Shown: positions 53,583 to 63,789, counted from the first letter of the stretch. The stretch is DNA of 64,000 nucleotides from Arsukibacterium tuosuense (GCF_900215315.1 NZ_OBEB01000006.1:248001-312000); one strand, 5' to 3'. Notes: a model not told the origin generated them from the letters alone. Numbers and translations are program-made.

Positions 53583-55016
53583 ATGACGACAGCTACGCCA
53601 ATACTGATAGTAGAGGATGACGCCGGGTTGCGTGAGGCCTTGTGCGACACATTGAGCCTGGCAAATTATCAGGTGTTTAGTGCTGACAGTGCCGAAAGTG
53701 CCTTGTTGCTGCTGAAAAAACAGCAGGTACGGCTGGTGGTCAGCGACGTGCAGATGGGCGAGGTCTCCGGTTTAACCTTATTAAAGACCTTACGCCAACA
53801 TTATCCGCAGTTGCCGGTATTAATGATGACCGCTTATGCCAACGTGCAGGATGCGGTAGAGGCAATCCGATTGGGCGCAGTAGACTATCTGGCCAAACCG
53901 TTTGCGCCTCAGGTATTGCTCAACACCGTTAGCCGTTACGTTCTAGCCGAACAGGCCAACCCTGCGACACCCGTGGTAGCAGCACCTGCCAGCATAGCGC
54001 TACTGGAGTTAACTGCCAGAGTGGCCCGTTCGGAAGCCAGTGTAATGATCTCCGGGCCCAGCGGTTCAGGCAAAGAAGTATTGGCGCGTTATATTCATCA
54101 GCAATCTGCCCGCGCACAGGGCCCTTTTATTGCAATTAACTGTGCTGCTATTCCGGAAAACATGTTGGAATCTACCTTGTTCGGCTACGAAAAAGGCGCC
54201 TTTACCGGCGCGATTGCCGGCTGTCCTGGCAAATTCGAACAGGCGCAACATGGCACTTTGTTACTGGATGAAATAACCGAAATGGATTTAAACCTGCAAG
54301 CTAAACTGTTGCGGGTATTACAGGAGCGTGAAGTTGAGCGGCTGGGCAGCCGAAAAACTATCAAACTCGATGTAAGGGTGCTGGCCACCAGCAACCGTGA
54401 TTTACAGCAGGCGGTTGCTGATGGAAGCTTCCGCCAGGATTTATTTTTCAGGTTAAATGTATTTCCGCTAAATTGGCCGGCCCTGGCTGAGCGGCGCGAG
54501 GATATCACACCACTGGCTATCCATCTTATCAGCAAATACTGTCGGCAACAGGGGCGGGCGGTGCTGACCCTGAGTGATAGTGCAAAGCAGCTGTTGTTGC
54601 AGCATAACTGGCCGGGCAATGTACGCGAACTGGACAATGTGATCCAACGCGCGCTTATTTTATGTCAGGGTGAGCACATTACCCCTGCAGATATTCTGTT
54701 ATCAGCAGAGGGTAACGCTGCCACCTCAACATCAGCCCCGTCTGTCAGTCAGACGACAACAGAGTCTTTGGCCAAGCCCTCAGCAGAGCCATTGTCAATG
54801 CCATCAGCCCAAACCCATAAAGCTGTAACTGATACCGCAGTACCAGACGATTTTAAAACTGAGTTACACGAGCAGGAGCACAGAATTATTCTGGCAACGT
54901 TAAAAGCTTGTGCCTATAAACGCAAAGCGGTGGCAGAAAAGCTCGGGATAAGCGATCGCACCTTGCGTTATAAACTGGCCCGGATGCGGGAGTCAGGTAT
55001 AGAGTTGCCCGCCTGA
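53583..55016 (+). CDS. flrC: FlrC, sigma-54-dependent response regulator
   Basis: The 477-residue NtrC-type regulator has a receiver domain (about 6-118, phospho-acceptor Asp55 in VVSDVQMGEVSG), an AAA+ domain (about 140-365) with Walker A SGPSGSGKE, GAFTGA loop and Walker B GTLLLDEITEMD, a Ser/Thr/Pro-rich linker (about 380-425), and a C-terminal Fis HTH (RKAVAEKLGISDRTLRYKLARMRE). Phosphorylated FlrC activates the flgB, flgF, flgP and flgT type sigma-54 promoters. It is followed by a strong terminator. Confidence 0.95.
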   Translation: MTTATPILIVEDDAGLREALCDTLSLANYQVFSADSAESALLLLKKQQVRLVVSDVQMGEVSGLTLLKTLRQHYPQLPVLMMTAYANVQDAVEAIRLGAVDYLAKPFAPQVLLNTVSRYVLAEQANPATPVVAAPASIALLELTARVARSEASVMISGPSGSGKEVLARYIHQQSARAQGPFIAINCAAIPENMLESTLFGYEKGAFTGAIAGCPGKFEQAQHGTLLLDEITEMDLNLQAKLLRVLQEREVERLGSRKTIKLDVRVLATSNRDLQQAVADGSFRQDLFFRLNVFPLNWPALAERREDITPLAIHLISKYCRQQGRAVLTLSDSAKQLLLQHNWPGNVRELDNVIQRALILCQGEHITPADILLSAEGNAATSTSAPSVSQTTTESLAKPSAEPLSMPSAQTHKAVTDTAVPDDFKTELHEQEHRIILATLKACAYKRKAVAEKLGISDRTLRYKLARMRESGIELPA

Positions 55017-55035
55017 GTAACCCGAGCGTCAAGAT

Positions 55036-55060
55036 AAAAAGCCGGCTTGCCGGCTTTTTT
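55036..55060 (+). terminator. Intrinsic terminator after flrC
   Basis: A5 then GCCGG, a CTTG loop, CCGGC and T6 form a strong A/T-flanked hairpin 20 bases after the flrC stop. It separates the regulator unit from the fliE operon. Confidence 0.92.
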
Positions 55061-55083
55061 GTTTAAAAACAAAACCATAAATG

Positions 55084-55099
55084 TGGCATAACTCCTGCT
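55084..55099 (+). promoter_or_regulatory. Sigma-54 promoter of the fliE operon
   Basis: TGGCATAACTCCTGCT has GG (55085-55086), 10 bases, GC (55097-55098). The predicted start is near 55110, which leaves a 68-base leader to the fliE ATG at 55178. Confidence 0.85.
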
Positions 55100-55177
55100 T
55101 AGTAAACCTAGCAGCCAACCATTGGCAATTTATTGACACAACACTTTTCGGTCAGGTTCGTAAAACAGGGTACAGTT

Positions 55178-55516
55178 ATGAACATTAAAGGTCAGGCGTT
55201 ATACGCCCAAATGCAATCGATGGCCAGTCAGGCCCGCAGCGTGTCGGCCGAGATGAAACCGCTGCAGCAGCTGACAGAGGTTAACCCCAGCCAGTCTGAA
55301 TTCAGTACCCTGTTTAAAGATGCGCTGAAAACCGTTAATACCACTCAGGTAGAGGCGGGAGAGCTGAGAAACCGGGTAGAGATGGGCGATCCTAGTGTAT
55401 CGCTGGTGCAGGCAATGATAGCTGCCCAAAAATCGTCCCTGGCGTTTGAAGCAACAGTCCAGGTGCGCAACAAAATGGTTGAAGCGTACAAAGACATTAT
55501 GTCAATGCCGGTTTAA
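55178..55516 (+). CDS. fliE: FliE, MS-ring/rod junction protein
   Basis: The 112-residue protein links the MS ring to the proximal rod. It starts MNIKGQALYAQMQSMASQA and contains EFSTLFKDALKTVNTTQVEAGELRNRVEMGDPSVSLVQAMIAAQKSSLAFEATVQVRNKMVEAYKDIMSMPV, the FliE signature. The ATG at 55178 has ACAGGG upstream; an ATG at 55133 would lie close to the promoter and give an atypical N-terminal extension. It begins the fliEFGHIJKLM unit. Confidence 0.95.
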   Translation: MNIKGQALYAQMQSMASQARSVSAEMKPLQQLTEVNPSQSEFSTLFKDALKTVNTTQVEAGELRNRVEMGDPSVSLVQAMIAAQKSSLAFEATVQVRNKMVEAYKDIMSMPV

Positions 55517-55526
55517 GGGGTAGCAC

Positions 55527-57239
55527 GTGGCAGATAATCAATCGACAGAGCTGGCAATTAGCCCTAATGATTACAACAGCTCAAATAATTCTGAAGCACA
55601 GGAGCAGAAGTCGGGCTTTCTGGGCGCGATTGGTGGCGTAGACATGATGCGTCAGGTTACCCTGATGGTTGCCCTGGTTATTTGTCTGGTTATTGCGGTG
55701 CTTATCTTTTTCTGGGCCAGACAGGCAGAAATGCGCCCACTGGGTACTTATGCCACGCAGGAGCTAATTCAAACGCTCGATCATTTAGATACGCAAAAAG
55801 TTGAATATCAGCTTGAAGGTAATGTTGTCTACGTGCCTGAAGATCAGTATCAGGCGGTAAAACTGGGACTGTCCCGGGCAGGCCTAACTCAGGAGCCCTC
55901 AGCGGGAACCGAGTTTTTATTGCAGGACAGTGGTTTTGGCGTAAGTCAGCGCCTGGAAATGGAGCGGTTAAAGCACAGCCGCGAACAGCAACTGGCCCGT
56001 ACCATTGAAGAGTTGCAAAGCATTGCCCGCGCCAGAGTATTACTGGCTATTCCTAAAGAAAATGTATTTGCCCGTCAGGCTGCATCACCGTCGGCAACCG
56101 TGCTGGTGACCTCGCGTGGTGGTACGGTGATCCGTGACAGTGAAGTTGATGCCATTGTCGATTTGGTTGCCTCTGCTGTACAGGGAATGGAACCAAGCAA
56201 AGTAACGGTAAGCGATCAGAGCGGTCGGTTACTGAACAGTGGTTCTCAGGATGGCAGCGCTGCCCGAAGCCGGCGCGAGCATGAGCTGCAACGGGCCCGT
56301 GAAGACGAATACCGGCAGAAAGTAGATTCTATTTTGTTGCCGGTACTGGGCTATGGCAACTATACCGCGCAGGTAGACCTGATGCTGGACTTTACTGCTG
56401 TAGAACAAACTCAGAAGCGTTTTAACCCTGACTTACCTGCTATTCGTAGTGAAATGACCATTGAAGAAAGCAGCGTTGGCGGCAGCAGTGGTGGTATTCC
56501 CGGCGCTTTATCTAACCAGCCGCCACTTAATTCAACTATTCCGGAAGAAGCGGACGGTGGTAATGCCCGGCCGGTGATCCCGGGCCGCAATCACAAAGAA
56601 GCCACCCGCAATTATGAGCTGGACACGACTATCAGCCATACTTCACAGCAAAGTGGGGTTATTCGTCGGTTGTCGGTGTCGGTGGCGGTAGACTATGAGC
56701 CTGGTGAACCTAACGCCGAGGGGGTCAGTGAGCTACAACCGCGCACGCAGGAAGCGTTGGCCAATATTCGTCGCCTGTTACAGGGTGGTATTGGCTTTGA
56801 TGCCCAGCGTGGCGATACCATCGAAGTTATCTCTGTGCCTTTTGTCCGCGAAGAGCTGTTTGAAGAAGAGAAGCTGGCAATTTATCAGGAGGAATGGTTT
56901 CTGCGAATTCTGCGTTTGCTGATCGGCGGCATTATTATTATTGCCCTGATGCTGGGCATCGTGCGGCCAATGCTGAAAAAGCTTATTTACCCTGAACAAA
57001 CTGACGATGCTTATGATGACAATGCGCTGAGCAGTGGTTTAGACCTGGGTGATGACACCATAGATATGCTAAATTCAAGTTTTGATGAAAACGCAGTGGG
57101 TTTTGCACCTGACGGTACCTTAATGCTGCCAGACCTGCATGGCGATGAAGATTTACTGCGGGCGGTTCGGGCCCTGGTTGCCAATGAACCTGAGTTATCC
57201 TCTCTGGTAGTGAAAAACTGGTTGGCTGAAGATGAATAA
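55527..57239 (+). CDS. fliF: FliF, MS-ring protein
   Basis: The 570-residue inner-membrane protein has a first membrane segment at about 48-68 (VTLMVALVICLVIAVLIFFW), a large periplasmic ring-building region (about 70-450) with YRQKVDSILLPVLGYGNYTAQVDLMLDF, and a second membrane segment at about 462-482 (FLRILRLLIGGIIIIALMLGI). The C-terminal cytoplasmic tail binds FliG. Translation starts at a GTG with AAGGGG upstream. It overlaps fliG by 8 bases. Confidence 0.96.
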   Translation: MADNQSTELAISPNDYNSSNNSEAQEQKSGFLGAIGGVDMMRQVTLMVALVICLVIAVLIFFWARQAEMRPLGTYATQELIQTLDHLDTQKVEYQLEGNVVYVPEDQYQAVKLGLSRAGLTQEPSAGTEFLLQDSGFGVSQRLEMERLKHSREQQLARTIEELQSIARARVLLAIPKENVFARQAASPSATVLVTSRGGTVIRDSEVDAIVDLVASAVQGMEPSKVTVSDQSGRLLNSGSQDGSAARSRREHELQRAREDEYRQKVDSILLPVLGYGNYTAQVDLMLDFTAVEQTQKRFNPDLPAIRSEMTIEESSVGGSSGGIPGALSNQPPLNSTIPEEADGGNARPVIPGRNHKEATRNYELDTTISHTSQQSGVIRRLSVSVAVDYEPGEPNAEGVSELQPRTQEALANIRRLLQGGIGFDAQRGDTIEVISVPFVREELFEEEKLAIYQEEWFLRILRLLIGGIIIIALMLGIVRPMLKKLIYPEQTDDAYDDNALSSGLDLGDDTIDMLNSSFDENAVGFAPDGTLMLPDLHGDEDLLRAVRALVANEPELSSLVVKNWLAEDE

Positions 57240-58263
57240 TATAGAAGAAAAACCCACATTTGATGTTGGTAAACTGGATGGTGTTGAAAAAGCTGCCATT
57301 CTGCTGCTCAGTTTGTCGGAAGAAGATGCCGCTCAGATTTTAAAACATCTGGAGCCAAAGCAGGTGCAGAAAGTCGGCCTGGCGATGGCACAGATGACTG
57401 ATTTAAATCAGGCTAAAATTTCTGCCGTGCATCGGCTGTTTATTGAGCAAATTCAGAACTTCAGCACCATCGGCTTCCAGAGTGAAGAATTTATCAAACG
57501 GGCGCTGACCGCAGCACTGGGTGAAGAAAAAGCCGCTAATCTTATCGATCAGATTGTTCTGGGCGGCGGTGCCAAAGGCCTGGATTCCCTTAAGTGGATG
57601 GATTCAAAACAGGTTGCCAATATCATTCGCAACGAGCACCCGCAAATACAGACCATAGTGCTGTCCTATCTGGAGCCAGAGCAATCAGCCGAAATTTTAT
57701 CGCAGTTCTCAGAGAAGGTACGGCTGGATTTAACCATGCGTATCGCCAATCTTGAGGAAGTGCAACCTGCAGCATTACAGGAACTAAACGAAATTATGGA
57801 AAAACAATTTGCCGGTCAGGCCGGTACCCAGTCAGCGAAAATGGGCGGCTTAAAAGCGGCTGCCGATATCCTGAACTATCTGGATACCAATATGGAAGGT
57901 CAGCTGATGGATTCTATCCGTGAGCATGATGAAGAAATGGCGCAGCAAATTCAGGATCTGATGTTCGTATTTGAAAATCTGGTTGATGTCGATGATCGCG
58001 GTATCCAGGTGTTGTTGCGGGAAATTCAGCAGGACGTGTTGATGAAAGCGCTGAAGGGAACCGATGAAAATCTGAAAGAGAAAATCCTGAAAAATATGTC
58101 GAAACGGGCAGCCGAATTGTTGCAGGACGATTTAGAAGCAATGGGACCTGTCCGGGTTAGCGAAGTAGAAACCGCTCAGAAAGAGATTCTGTCTACCGCC
58201 CGTCGCTTATCAGATGCCGGCGAAATTATGCTGGGTGGTGGCGGTGGCGAAGATTTCTTATAA
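57232..58263 (+). CDS. fliG: FliG, rotor switch protein
   Basis: The 343-residue cytoplasmic C-ring protein starts LDGVEKAAILLLSLSEEDAAQILKHLEPKQVQKVG, has the EHPQ motif within IRNEHPQIQTIVLSYLEPEQSAEIL (about 123-147) and the torque-generating C-terminal charged helix DLMFVFENLVDVDDRGIQVLLREI (about 242-265) including conserved Asp, Glu and Arg residues. It contacts the stator PomA/MotA. Normal length; overlaps fliF. Confidence 0.97.
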   Translation: MNNIEEKPTFDVGKLDGVEKAAILLLSLSEEDAAQILKHLEPKQVQKVGLAMAQMTDLNQAKISAVHRLFIEQIQNFSTIGFQSEEFIKRALTAALGEEKAANLIDQIVLGGGAKGLDSLKWMDSKQVANIIRNEHPQIQTIVLSYLEPEQSAEILSQFSEKVRLDLTMRIANLEEVQPAALQELNEIMEKQFAGQAGTQSAKMGGLKAAADILNYLDTNMEGQLMDSIREHDEEMAQQIQDLMFVFENLVDVDDRGIQVLLREIQQDVLMKALKGTDENLKEKILKNMSKRAAELLQDDLEAMGPVRVSEVETAQKEILSTARRLSDAGEIMLGGGGGEDFL

Positions 58264-58296
58264 ACAGGCTTCCTTTAACAGGCAACGGAATCAGCG

Positions 58297-59274
58297 ATGA
58301 CTAAAACCGCCTATAGCCGTAACCGGCCTTATTCACCCGATCCTGACGCATCTGAGCAGGTAAAGCATTGGCATACTCCGGATTTGACCGCCGATGCCCG
58401 TAGTCAGGACACCCGGACTAATGCCCTGAATATGCATCTGCCAGAAGCCACAGCTGCTGCAGCTGAAGAGCAAGAACAGGAGTTAGTGATTAAACCACTG
58501 ACCGCAGATGATATCGAGCAAATGCGCCAGGCAGCGCATGATGAAGGAATACTTCAGGGCAAAGAAGAGGGGTTTGCTAAAGGTTACAGCGAAGGCCGCG
58601 AGCAGGGCCAGCAAGATGGATTTAAACAGGGCCAGGCGGAAGGTAAAAGGCAGGGTTTGGAAGATGGTGCCACAGAGCTTGATACCCTGCGCGCCGAGTT
58701 AAGTGTGTTACTGGATCAATTGCAACAACCGCTGGCAAAAATTGACAACAGGGTTGAGCAAGAGCTGTTGCAGCTTTGCCTTGCTATGGCGAAAGCCGTG
58801 ATCAACGTCGAAGTGACCACAAATCCGAAAGTGATACTGCAGGCATTACAGGAAGCGGTCAGTGCTCTGCCACTGCAAAGCAGCAACCTGATTATTAAGC
58901 TTAACCCGGCAGATGTTGCCAGTGTAAAGCGTCATTACAACGACACTGAACTGACTGAACGTGGTTGGCAGTTACGGCCGGAACCGTTGGTTGAACAGGG
59001 CGGCTGTCTGGTCGAAAGCATTAGCTCCAGTGTCGATCGCAGTTTGAACCAGCGAATTCAAAGCAGCCTTGAGCATTTTTTGCAATTAGCCGAGACGGCG
59101 GATAGCAGTGAACACGCTGCTGCAGAATCATCGGACATCCCAACACAGCAAGCCCAGTCAAACGACGCGCAATCAAAAGATGCCCAATCAGAGCATTCGC
59201 AGCTAAAAGATACTCAGGCAAATGATACTCAGGTAAAGGATACTCAAGTAAAGGATAGTCCGCCCAATGACTGA
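58297..59274 (+). CDS. fliH: FliH, regulator of the export ATPase, with repeat tail
   Basis: The 325-residue protein is longer than the usual 230-270. It has an N-terminal FliH region, then a glycine-spaced helix (about 82-128: [19 protein letters not shown] and on to GLEDGA) built of xxxG repeats typical of FliH, and the C-terminal FliI-binding domain (about 150-260). The last 40 residues are a low-complexity tail of five-residue units such as SKDAQ, ANDTQ and VKDTQ. FliH forms the peripheral stalk of FliI. It overlaps fliI by 8 bases. Confidence 0.92.
   Translation: MTKTAYSRNRPYSPDPDASEQVKHWHTPDLTADARSQDTRTNALNMHLPEATAAAAEEQEQELVIKPLTADDIEQMRQAAHDEGILQGKEEGFAKGYSEGREQGQQDGFKQGQAEGKRQGLEDGATELDTLRAELSVLLDQLQQPLAKIDNRVEQELLQLCLAMAKAVINVEVTTNPKVILQALQEAVSALPLQSSNLIIKLNPADVASVKRHYNDTELTERGWQLRPEPLVEQGGCLVESISSSVDRSLNQRIQSSLEHFLQLAETADSSEHAAAESSDIPTQQAQSNDAQSKDAQSEHSQLKDTQANDTQVKDTQVKDSPPND
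59152..59259 (+). repeat. 15-base degenerate tandem repeats at the 3' end of fliH
   Basis: About seven units of roughly 15 bases encode [SALV][NKE]-D/H-[ATS]-Q pentads at the fliH C terminus. The last units (GTAAAGGATACTCAA types) are nearly identical, so the tract may vary in copy number. It stops just before the fliI start codon at 59267. Confidence 0.75.
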
Positions 59275-60610
59275 GAACACCAGTTTGCTGCAGCGGTTGC
59301 AACAGCAACAGCAGTATATTCACCCATCATTGCCCGCGGTATCAGGCCATCTGGTGCGGGTGGTCGGCTTAACGCTCGAGGCCACGGGCTGCCGGGCGGC
59401 AATCGGCCAGCCTTGCCTGGTTGAAAGTGCCCGCGGTGCTATTCTGGCGGAAGTGGTCGGTTTTGCTAATGACCGGTTATTTCTGATGCCGCAGGATGAT
59501 ATTGCCGGTGTGGTGCCTGGCGCCCGGGTTACCCCGGTCATTCAATATAAAGGTATACCGCTATCGTTAAATTTACTTGGGCGGGTGATTGATGGCGTTG
59601 GCAAACCGCTTGATGGCAAAGGGCCGATAAACGCCACAGAATTCAGTAAAGGCAAAGGTAAACCCATTAACCCATTGTTACGCCGGCCGGTAAAGCAGCC
59701 GCTGGACGTAGGCGTGCGGGCAATTAACAGTATGATTACTGTGGGTAAAGGCCAGCGGATGGGATTATTTGCTGGTAGTGGCGTGGGGAAGAGTGTTTTG
59801 CTGGGGATGATGACCCGCGGTACTGCCGCCGACGTTATCGTGGTCGGCCTGGTGGGTGAGCGGGGCCGTGAGGTAAAAGAATTTATCGATGAAATTCTTG
59901 GCGACGAAGGTAAGGCGCGCTCAGTGGTTATTGCCGCGCCAGCCGACGTTTCACCTTTAATGCGGTTAAAAGGATGTGAGACTGCGGTTCAGGTTGCCGA
60001 GTACTTCCGCGATCAGGGCCTTGATGTATTGCTGCTGATTGACTCTATCACCCGCTATGCACAGGCGCAGCGTGAAATTGCGCTGGCTGTTGGTGAGCCG
60101 CCAGCTACCAAAGGCTATCCGCCTTCGGTATTTGCCAAATTACCGGCGTTAGTGGAGCGGGCGGGTAATGGTACTGGCCACCAGGGCTCAATAACGGCCT
60201 TTTATACAGTGTTGTCAGAGGGCGACGATTTACAGGACCCGATAGCTGACGCATCCCGGGCCATTCTTGACGGCCATATCGTATTGTCCCGTACCTTAGC
60301 CGATAGTGGTCACTTTCCGGCAATAGATATCGAAAAATCGATCAGCCGGGTTATGCCTGCTGTTACCAGTACTGAGCATCAGCAACTTGCCCGCACCATC
60401 AAACAACTGTATGCCAGCTACCAGCAAAGCAAGGATCTGATTGCTATTGGCGCTTATGTGCGGGGCAGCGACCCTTTGTTGGACCAGGCCATTGGTCTGA
60501 TGCCAAAAATCAACGCGTTTTTGCAACAGGGTATGCAGCAAATAGTGCCTTATGACGACAGTTTAACGGCGCTGAGCCAGGTAATGCCTGCACAGCGAAT
60601 GGCTGGCTGA
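59267..60610 (+). CDS. fliI: FliI, flagellar export ATPase
   Basis: The 447-residue F1-beta-like ATPase has Walker [12 protein letters not shown] (about 168-178), Walker [29 protein letters not shown] (about 247-274), and the C-terminal domain. It drives export of rod, hook and filament proteins, with FliH as stalk and FliJ as central stalk. Length and motifs are standard. It ends overlapping fliJ. Confidence 0.97.
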   Translation: MTENTSLLQRLQQQQQYIHPSLPAVSGHLVRVVGLTLEATGCRAAIGQPCLVESARGAILAEVVGFANDRLFLMPQDDIAGVVPGARVTPVIQYKGIPLSLNLLGRVIDGVGKPLDGKGPINATEFSKGKGKPINPLLRRPVKQPLDVGVRAINSMITVGKGQRMGLFAGSGVGKSVLLGMMTRGTAADVIVVGLVGERGREVKEFIDEILGDEGKARSVVIAAPADVSPLMRLKGCETAVQVAEYFRDQGLDVLLLIDSITRYAQAQREIALAVGEPPATKGYPPSVFAKLPALVERAGNGTGHQGSITAFYTVLSEGDDLQDPIADASRAILDGHIVLSRTLADSGHFPAIDIEKSISRVMPAVTSTEHQQLARTIKQLYASYQQSKDLIAIGAYVRGSDPLLDQAIGLMPKINAFLQQGMQQIVPYDDSLTALSQVMPAQRMAG

Positions 60611-61062
60611 TGGCCGCTCACCGCTTTAGTTTAATCATAAAAGTTCAGCGCGAACGGGAAGACAATTTGCAGGCGCAATTTATTAAAGCACAGCAATATT
60701 ATCAGCAGGCTGAGCAAAAATATCAGGGACTGGCAAATTACCGCACTGAATATATTCAACAAAGCCAGCGCCAGGGCAGCAAGGGTTTACAAAGCCGTCA
60801 GTACAGTCAGTATGTCAATTTTATTGGTAAGTTGGATCAAGCCCTGATCCAGCAAGCCAGAGTAGTGCATCAGGCAAAAGCGGCGGCACAGCAACGCAAG
60901 CAAAGCTGGTTAAAAATGCAAACAAAGCGCAAGGCGTTGGAGCTGTTGGTAGAACGTGCAGATAGCGCAGCCCTGCAGTTGCTGGAGCGGCAGCAGCAAA
61001 GCCTGAGTGATGAATACGCCGGCCAGCAATTTTACCGCCGACAGTTGACTCAGGATCAGTAA
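60610..61062 (+). CDS. fliJ: FliJ, export ATPase central-stalk protein
   Basis: The 150-residue, highly charged coiled-coil protein has FSLIIKVQREREDNLQAQFIKAQQYYQQAEQKYQGLANYRTEYIQQ and a long Gln/Arg/Lys helix, as in FliJ. It fits inside the FliI hexamer and escorts chaperones to the gate. It overlaps the fliI stop by one base. A 103-base gap with a sigma-54-like site of imperfect fit follows before fliK. Confidence 0.93.
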   Translation: MAAHRFSLIIKVQREREDNLQAQFIKAQQYYQQAEQKYQGLANYRTEYIQQSQRQGSKGLQSRQYSQYVNFIGKLDQALIQQARVVHQAKAAAQQRKQSWLKMQTKRKALELLVERADSAALQLLERQQQSLSDEYAGQQFYRRQLTQDQ

Positions 61063-61165
61063 TTTCGGTTGCTTTTAAAACTGGCGCGATTTTTGTATTA
61101 ATCTTTAGTCATTAAATAAAAGCGGCTGATAACCCGTGAATAATTAGCACAACCAGGAGATCCAG

Positions 61166-63121
61166 ATGAATCCGTTGTTGTCACTTTCTTTTGCAGTCTC
61201 GGGCCCCGTGGCTGCAGGCGCTGAGCCTGCCGTTCATGATGCCGGTACTGTAATAGATAATACTGGTGGTGTGAATAAATTCGGACGCTTGCTTAATCAG
61301 TCGGGTGAGCAGCAAAAAACAGACAGGCAAAGTATTGCCGGTAATAACACTTTTGGAAACAGCACTGCCGGTTTTACCATTACTGGTAAAGGCAAGCGAG
61401 CCGCCAGCATGGAGGGGCAGCCAACAGACCGGCCGGAATATAGTGTACCGCCAGTAATCCCCCCTGAAGCTGAACTGATACTGGCAGATGAGAAAAATGC
61501 CGGCACTCTGCTGGGGTTGTTAGATTTAGCAAGCCAGACCAGGCTGCAACTGACATCACGGGCTGATGAAAAAGGTGAAGATGCAGCAAAGGCCGGCAGT
61601 AATGGTATTGCAGACAGTGATGATTCAACAAAAAGTACAAACGGAAAAAAAGTGGCAAAAGGGGAATGGTTTATTCTGCCAGTGTATCCGGGATCTTCCG
61701 CCGCAGGGTCTGCCGCTGGCTATACTGTCGAGCTTGAGCAAGCAGAGGGTGACACTAAAAACCAATCAGCAGTGGACAAAGCTGCCGCTGCACTGTTAAC
61801 CGGAATTAATAATGCAGCAGGTGAGGCAGAGGAGCAAAGTGGGTCTGCACCGGAAGATAGTACAGCGGACAACCTTAAACATGGCCAGCACAACACCGTT
61901 TCTGCAATGACCGCGGCTGAACAGGCTGTTGCTAAGTCAGCAGAAGTTGACGCAATCGCGGCCAGTGCGAACATTGCTACTGAAGCGTTATCAGATAAAG
62001 CATCTGCGCAAATCAGCAGTGATAAATTGACGGATACAAGCGAAGTGGGGTCACGGGTATCTGCACTTAATCAGCAGAGTAAAGCGTCAGCAAACGTTGA
62101 AGCAGAGCTTTTAGCCCGGCAACAGTCTGTGCTGGAAGGGCTTGATATTGACTCTGAATTGACAAGCGAGCTCAAAGCACTGGCCAGTGCTGAATCTGCA
62201 GCAGTAAAAAGCACTGTGGTACCTCAGACCTCAGATCCAATGATAAGCGCAGCAGAGGCAACTGAACTTCAAAAGGCCACTGCCAGCGCGCGGTCAGCAG
62301 CAACAACCATTTTTGAAAACGCAGATAAAACTGTTTTAGCGACTGACGATAACAAACCCGGCAGCACGCTCGCCAGTGCAGCTATGGTGGCAGAGTCTTC
62401 GTTAGCAAAACAACAACGCGGCGGGTCGGCAGAAAGCCATAATCAGACAAAACAGTCGCTGCTAGCGGAACCTGAGACTGGCAGCCAGCAAACTAAAGCG
62501 GACTCTGGCTTAGCAGCCGGCAGCGCCAGAACTGATTCATCATTAAGCGGTTTTGGCAGCATATTGAGTCAGGCAGGGCAGAGCCAGAGCGAAACACTTA
62601 TGGCCAGGTTGGAGGCGGCAACAGTGACAGGTTCTCAGCAAACTGCAGAGCGCGCCAAAGCCCAAAGTGTCAATAAGTCGGTTACTGAGCAATTAAAACA
62701 GGTCAATTTACTGGCACAAAATGCAGCGGGTCAGTTGAAAGAACGGATAAACATGATGGTGCGTCAGAATATTCATGTTGCTGAAATCCGGCTCGACCCC
62801 GCTGATTTAGGTCAGATGCAAATTCGGGTAAATTTGCAACAAGAGCAGGCTTCAGTGCAATTTATCGTGCAGCAACAGCATGCCAAAGAATTGTTAGAGC
62901 AGCAAATGCCCCGATTACGGGAAATGCTACAGCAGCAAGGCATTCAGCTGGGGGAGGGTAATGTTCAGCAGCAACGCCACGGCGACAGTCAGGCCAGTGG
63001 CCGGCGCGATGGCAATTCGGGTAGTGGCCAGGGAGCTAATGAGCAACCGACCGAAGAGCAGGCGACAGCGGTGCAGTTAGACGTTAAGCTTAGTGAACGT
63101 ATTGTCGACTACTATGCATGA
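61166..63121 (+). CDS. fliK: FliK, hook-length control protein
   Basis: The 651-residue protein has a long, disordered Ala/Ser/Glu/Gln-rich N-terminal ruler (about 1-520) and the conserved Flg_hook domain at the C terminus (about 525-600): RINMMVRQNIHVAEIRLDPADLGQMQIRVNLQQEQASVQFIVQQQHAKELLEQQMPRLREMLQQQGIQLGEG. FliK measures the hook and switches FlhB export specificity. It is at the long end for the family; ruler length varies widely between species. A Shine-Dalgarno AGGAG precedes the ATG. Confidence 0.93.
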   Translation: MNPLLSLSFAVSGPVAAGAEPAVHDAGTVIDNTGGVNKFGRLLNQSGEQQKTDRQSIAGNNTFGNSTAGFTITGKGKRAASMEGQPTDRPEYSVPPVIPPEAELILADEKNAGTLLGLLDLASQTRLQLTSRADEKGEDAAKAGSNGIADSDDSTKSTNGKKVAKGEWFILPVYPGSSAAGSAAGYTVELEQAEGDTKNQSAVDKAAAALLTGINNAAGEAEEQSGSAPEDSTADNLKHGQHNTVSAMTAAEQAVAKSAEVDAIAASANIATEALSDKASAQISSDKLTDTSEVGSRVSALNQQSKASANVEAELLARQQSVLEGLDIDSELTSELKALASAESAAVKSTVVPQTSDPMISAAEATELQKATASARSAATTIFENADKTVLATDDNKPGSTLASAAMVAESSLAKQQRGGSAESHNQTKQSLLAEPETGSQQTKADSGLAAGSARTDSSLSGFGSILSQAGQSQSETLMARLEAATVTGSQQTAERAKAQSVNKSVTEQLKQVNLLAQNAAGQLKERINMMVRQNIHVAEIRLDPADLGQMQIRVNLQQEQASVQFIVQQQHAKELLEQQMPRLREMLQQQGIQLGEGNVQQQRHGDSQASGRRDGNSGSGQGANEQPTEEQATAVQLDVKLSERIVDYYA

Positions 63122-63249
63122 TTAGCGTGGCATGCGCCCCCGTGCTTGAAAAGTGCAGATCTGGGCCGTATCGGTGACAGATTAGCAATTTACATTAGGG
63201 TCGGCCGGTGAGCATAATAGCCTGAATTAATAAAAATAGCGGAGTTCAA

Positions 63250-63777
63250 ATGGCAGCCGATGGTGATTTAAAGCTGGGAGAGGGCAAAGGCGGTAAGAAA
63301 AAGATAATATTGCTGGCAACTGCCGTTTTAGTGGTACTGGTATTGGCTGCAGGTGCTTATTTTTATTTTCTGGGAAGTGAAAGTTCCGACCCGGCAAGCA
63401 ACGTTGAAGTAGCTGATAGTCAGGCTGCTGGCGAGAGCGGGCCCCGTCCTGCTGAGGGCAATGCGCTGTATGTTGCTATGCCAAGGCCTTTTGTTTTTAA
63501 TATTCCCGGTTCCGCACGCGATCGTCTGGTGCAAATAAAAGTACAGTTGCTGGTGCGGGGAAGTAATAATGAAACCTTAGCGCTGCGCCATATTCCGTTG
63601 ATAGAAGCCAGCCTGCTGGCCGCGTTTAGCAGCGCTAATGCGGACGAGCTGGTAACAACCACAGGTAAAGATGCGTTAAAAAACAAAGCCCTGAGTGATT
63701 TACAGCAAGCGTTGCTGGAAGTTGCCGGGTCAGTGGTGGTGGAAGAGGTACTTTTCACCAGTTTTGTTATGCAATAA
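63250..63777 (+). CDS. fliL: FliL, stator-associated basal-body protein
   Basis: The 175-residue inner-membrane protein has a short basic cytoplasmic N terminus (GKGGKKK), one membrane helix (about 19-38: ILLATAVLVVLVLAAGAYFYFL) and a periplasmic stomatin-like domain with YVAMPRPFVFNIPGSARDRLVQIKVQLLVRG and the ending VEEVLFTSFVMQ. FliL rings the stator and aids torque. It lies 12 bases before fliM. The 128-base gap before it shows no clear promoter. Confidence 0.94.
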   Translation: MAADGDLKLGEGKGGKKKIILLATAVLVVLVLAAGAYFYFLGSESSDPASNVEVADSQAAGESGPRPAEGNALYVAMPRPFVFNIPGSARDRLVQIKVQLLVRGSNNETLALRHIPLIEASLLAAFSSANADELVTTTGKDALKNKALSDLQQALLEVAGSVVVEEVLFTSFVMQ

Positions 63778-63789
63778 GAGTGAGCTAAC

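Noticed and set aside
61082-61097. Sigma-54-like element before fliK
   Set aside because: GG-N10 is followed by GT rather than the near-invariant GC, so a working -12 element is doubtful.
61166-62700. Low-complexity fliK centre as a separate repeat protein or frameshifted gene
   Set aside because: One continuous frame with the standard FliK C-terminal domain; disordered rulers are normal for FliK.
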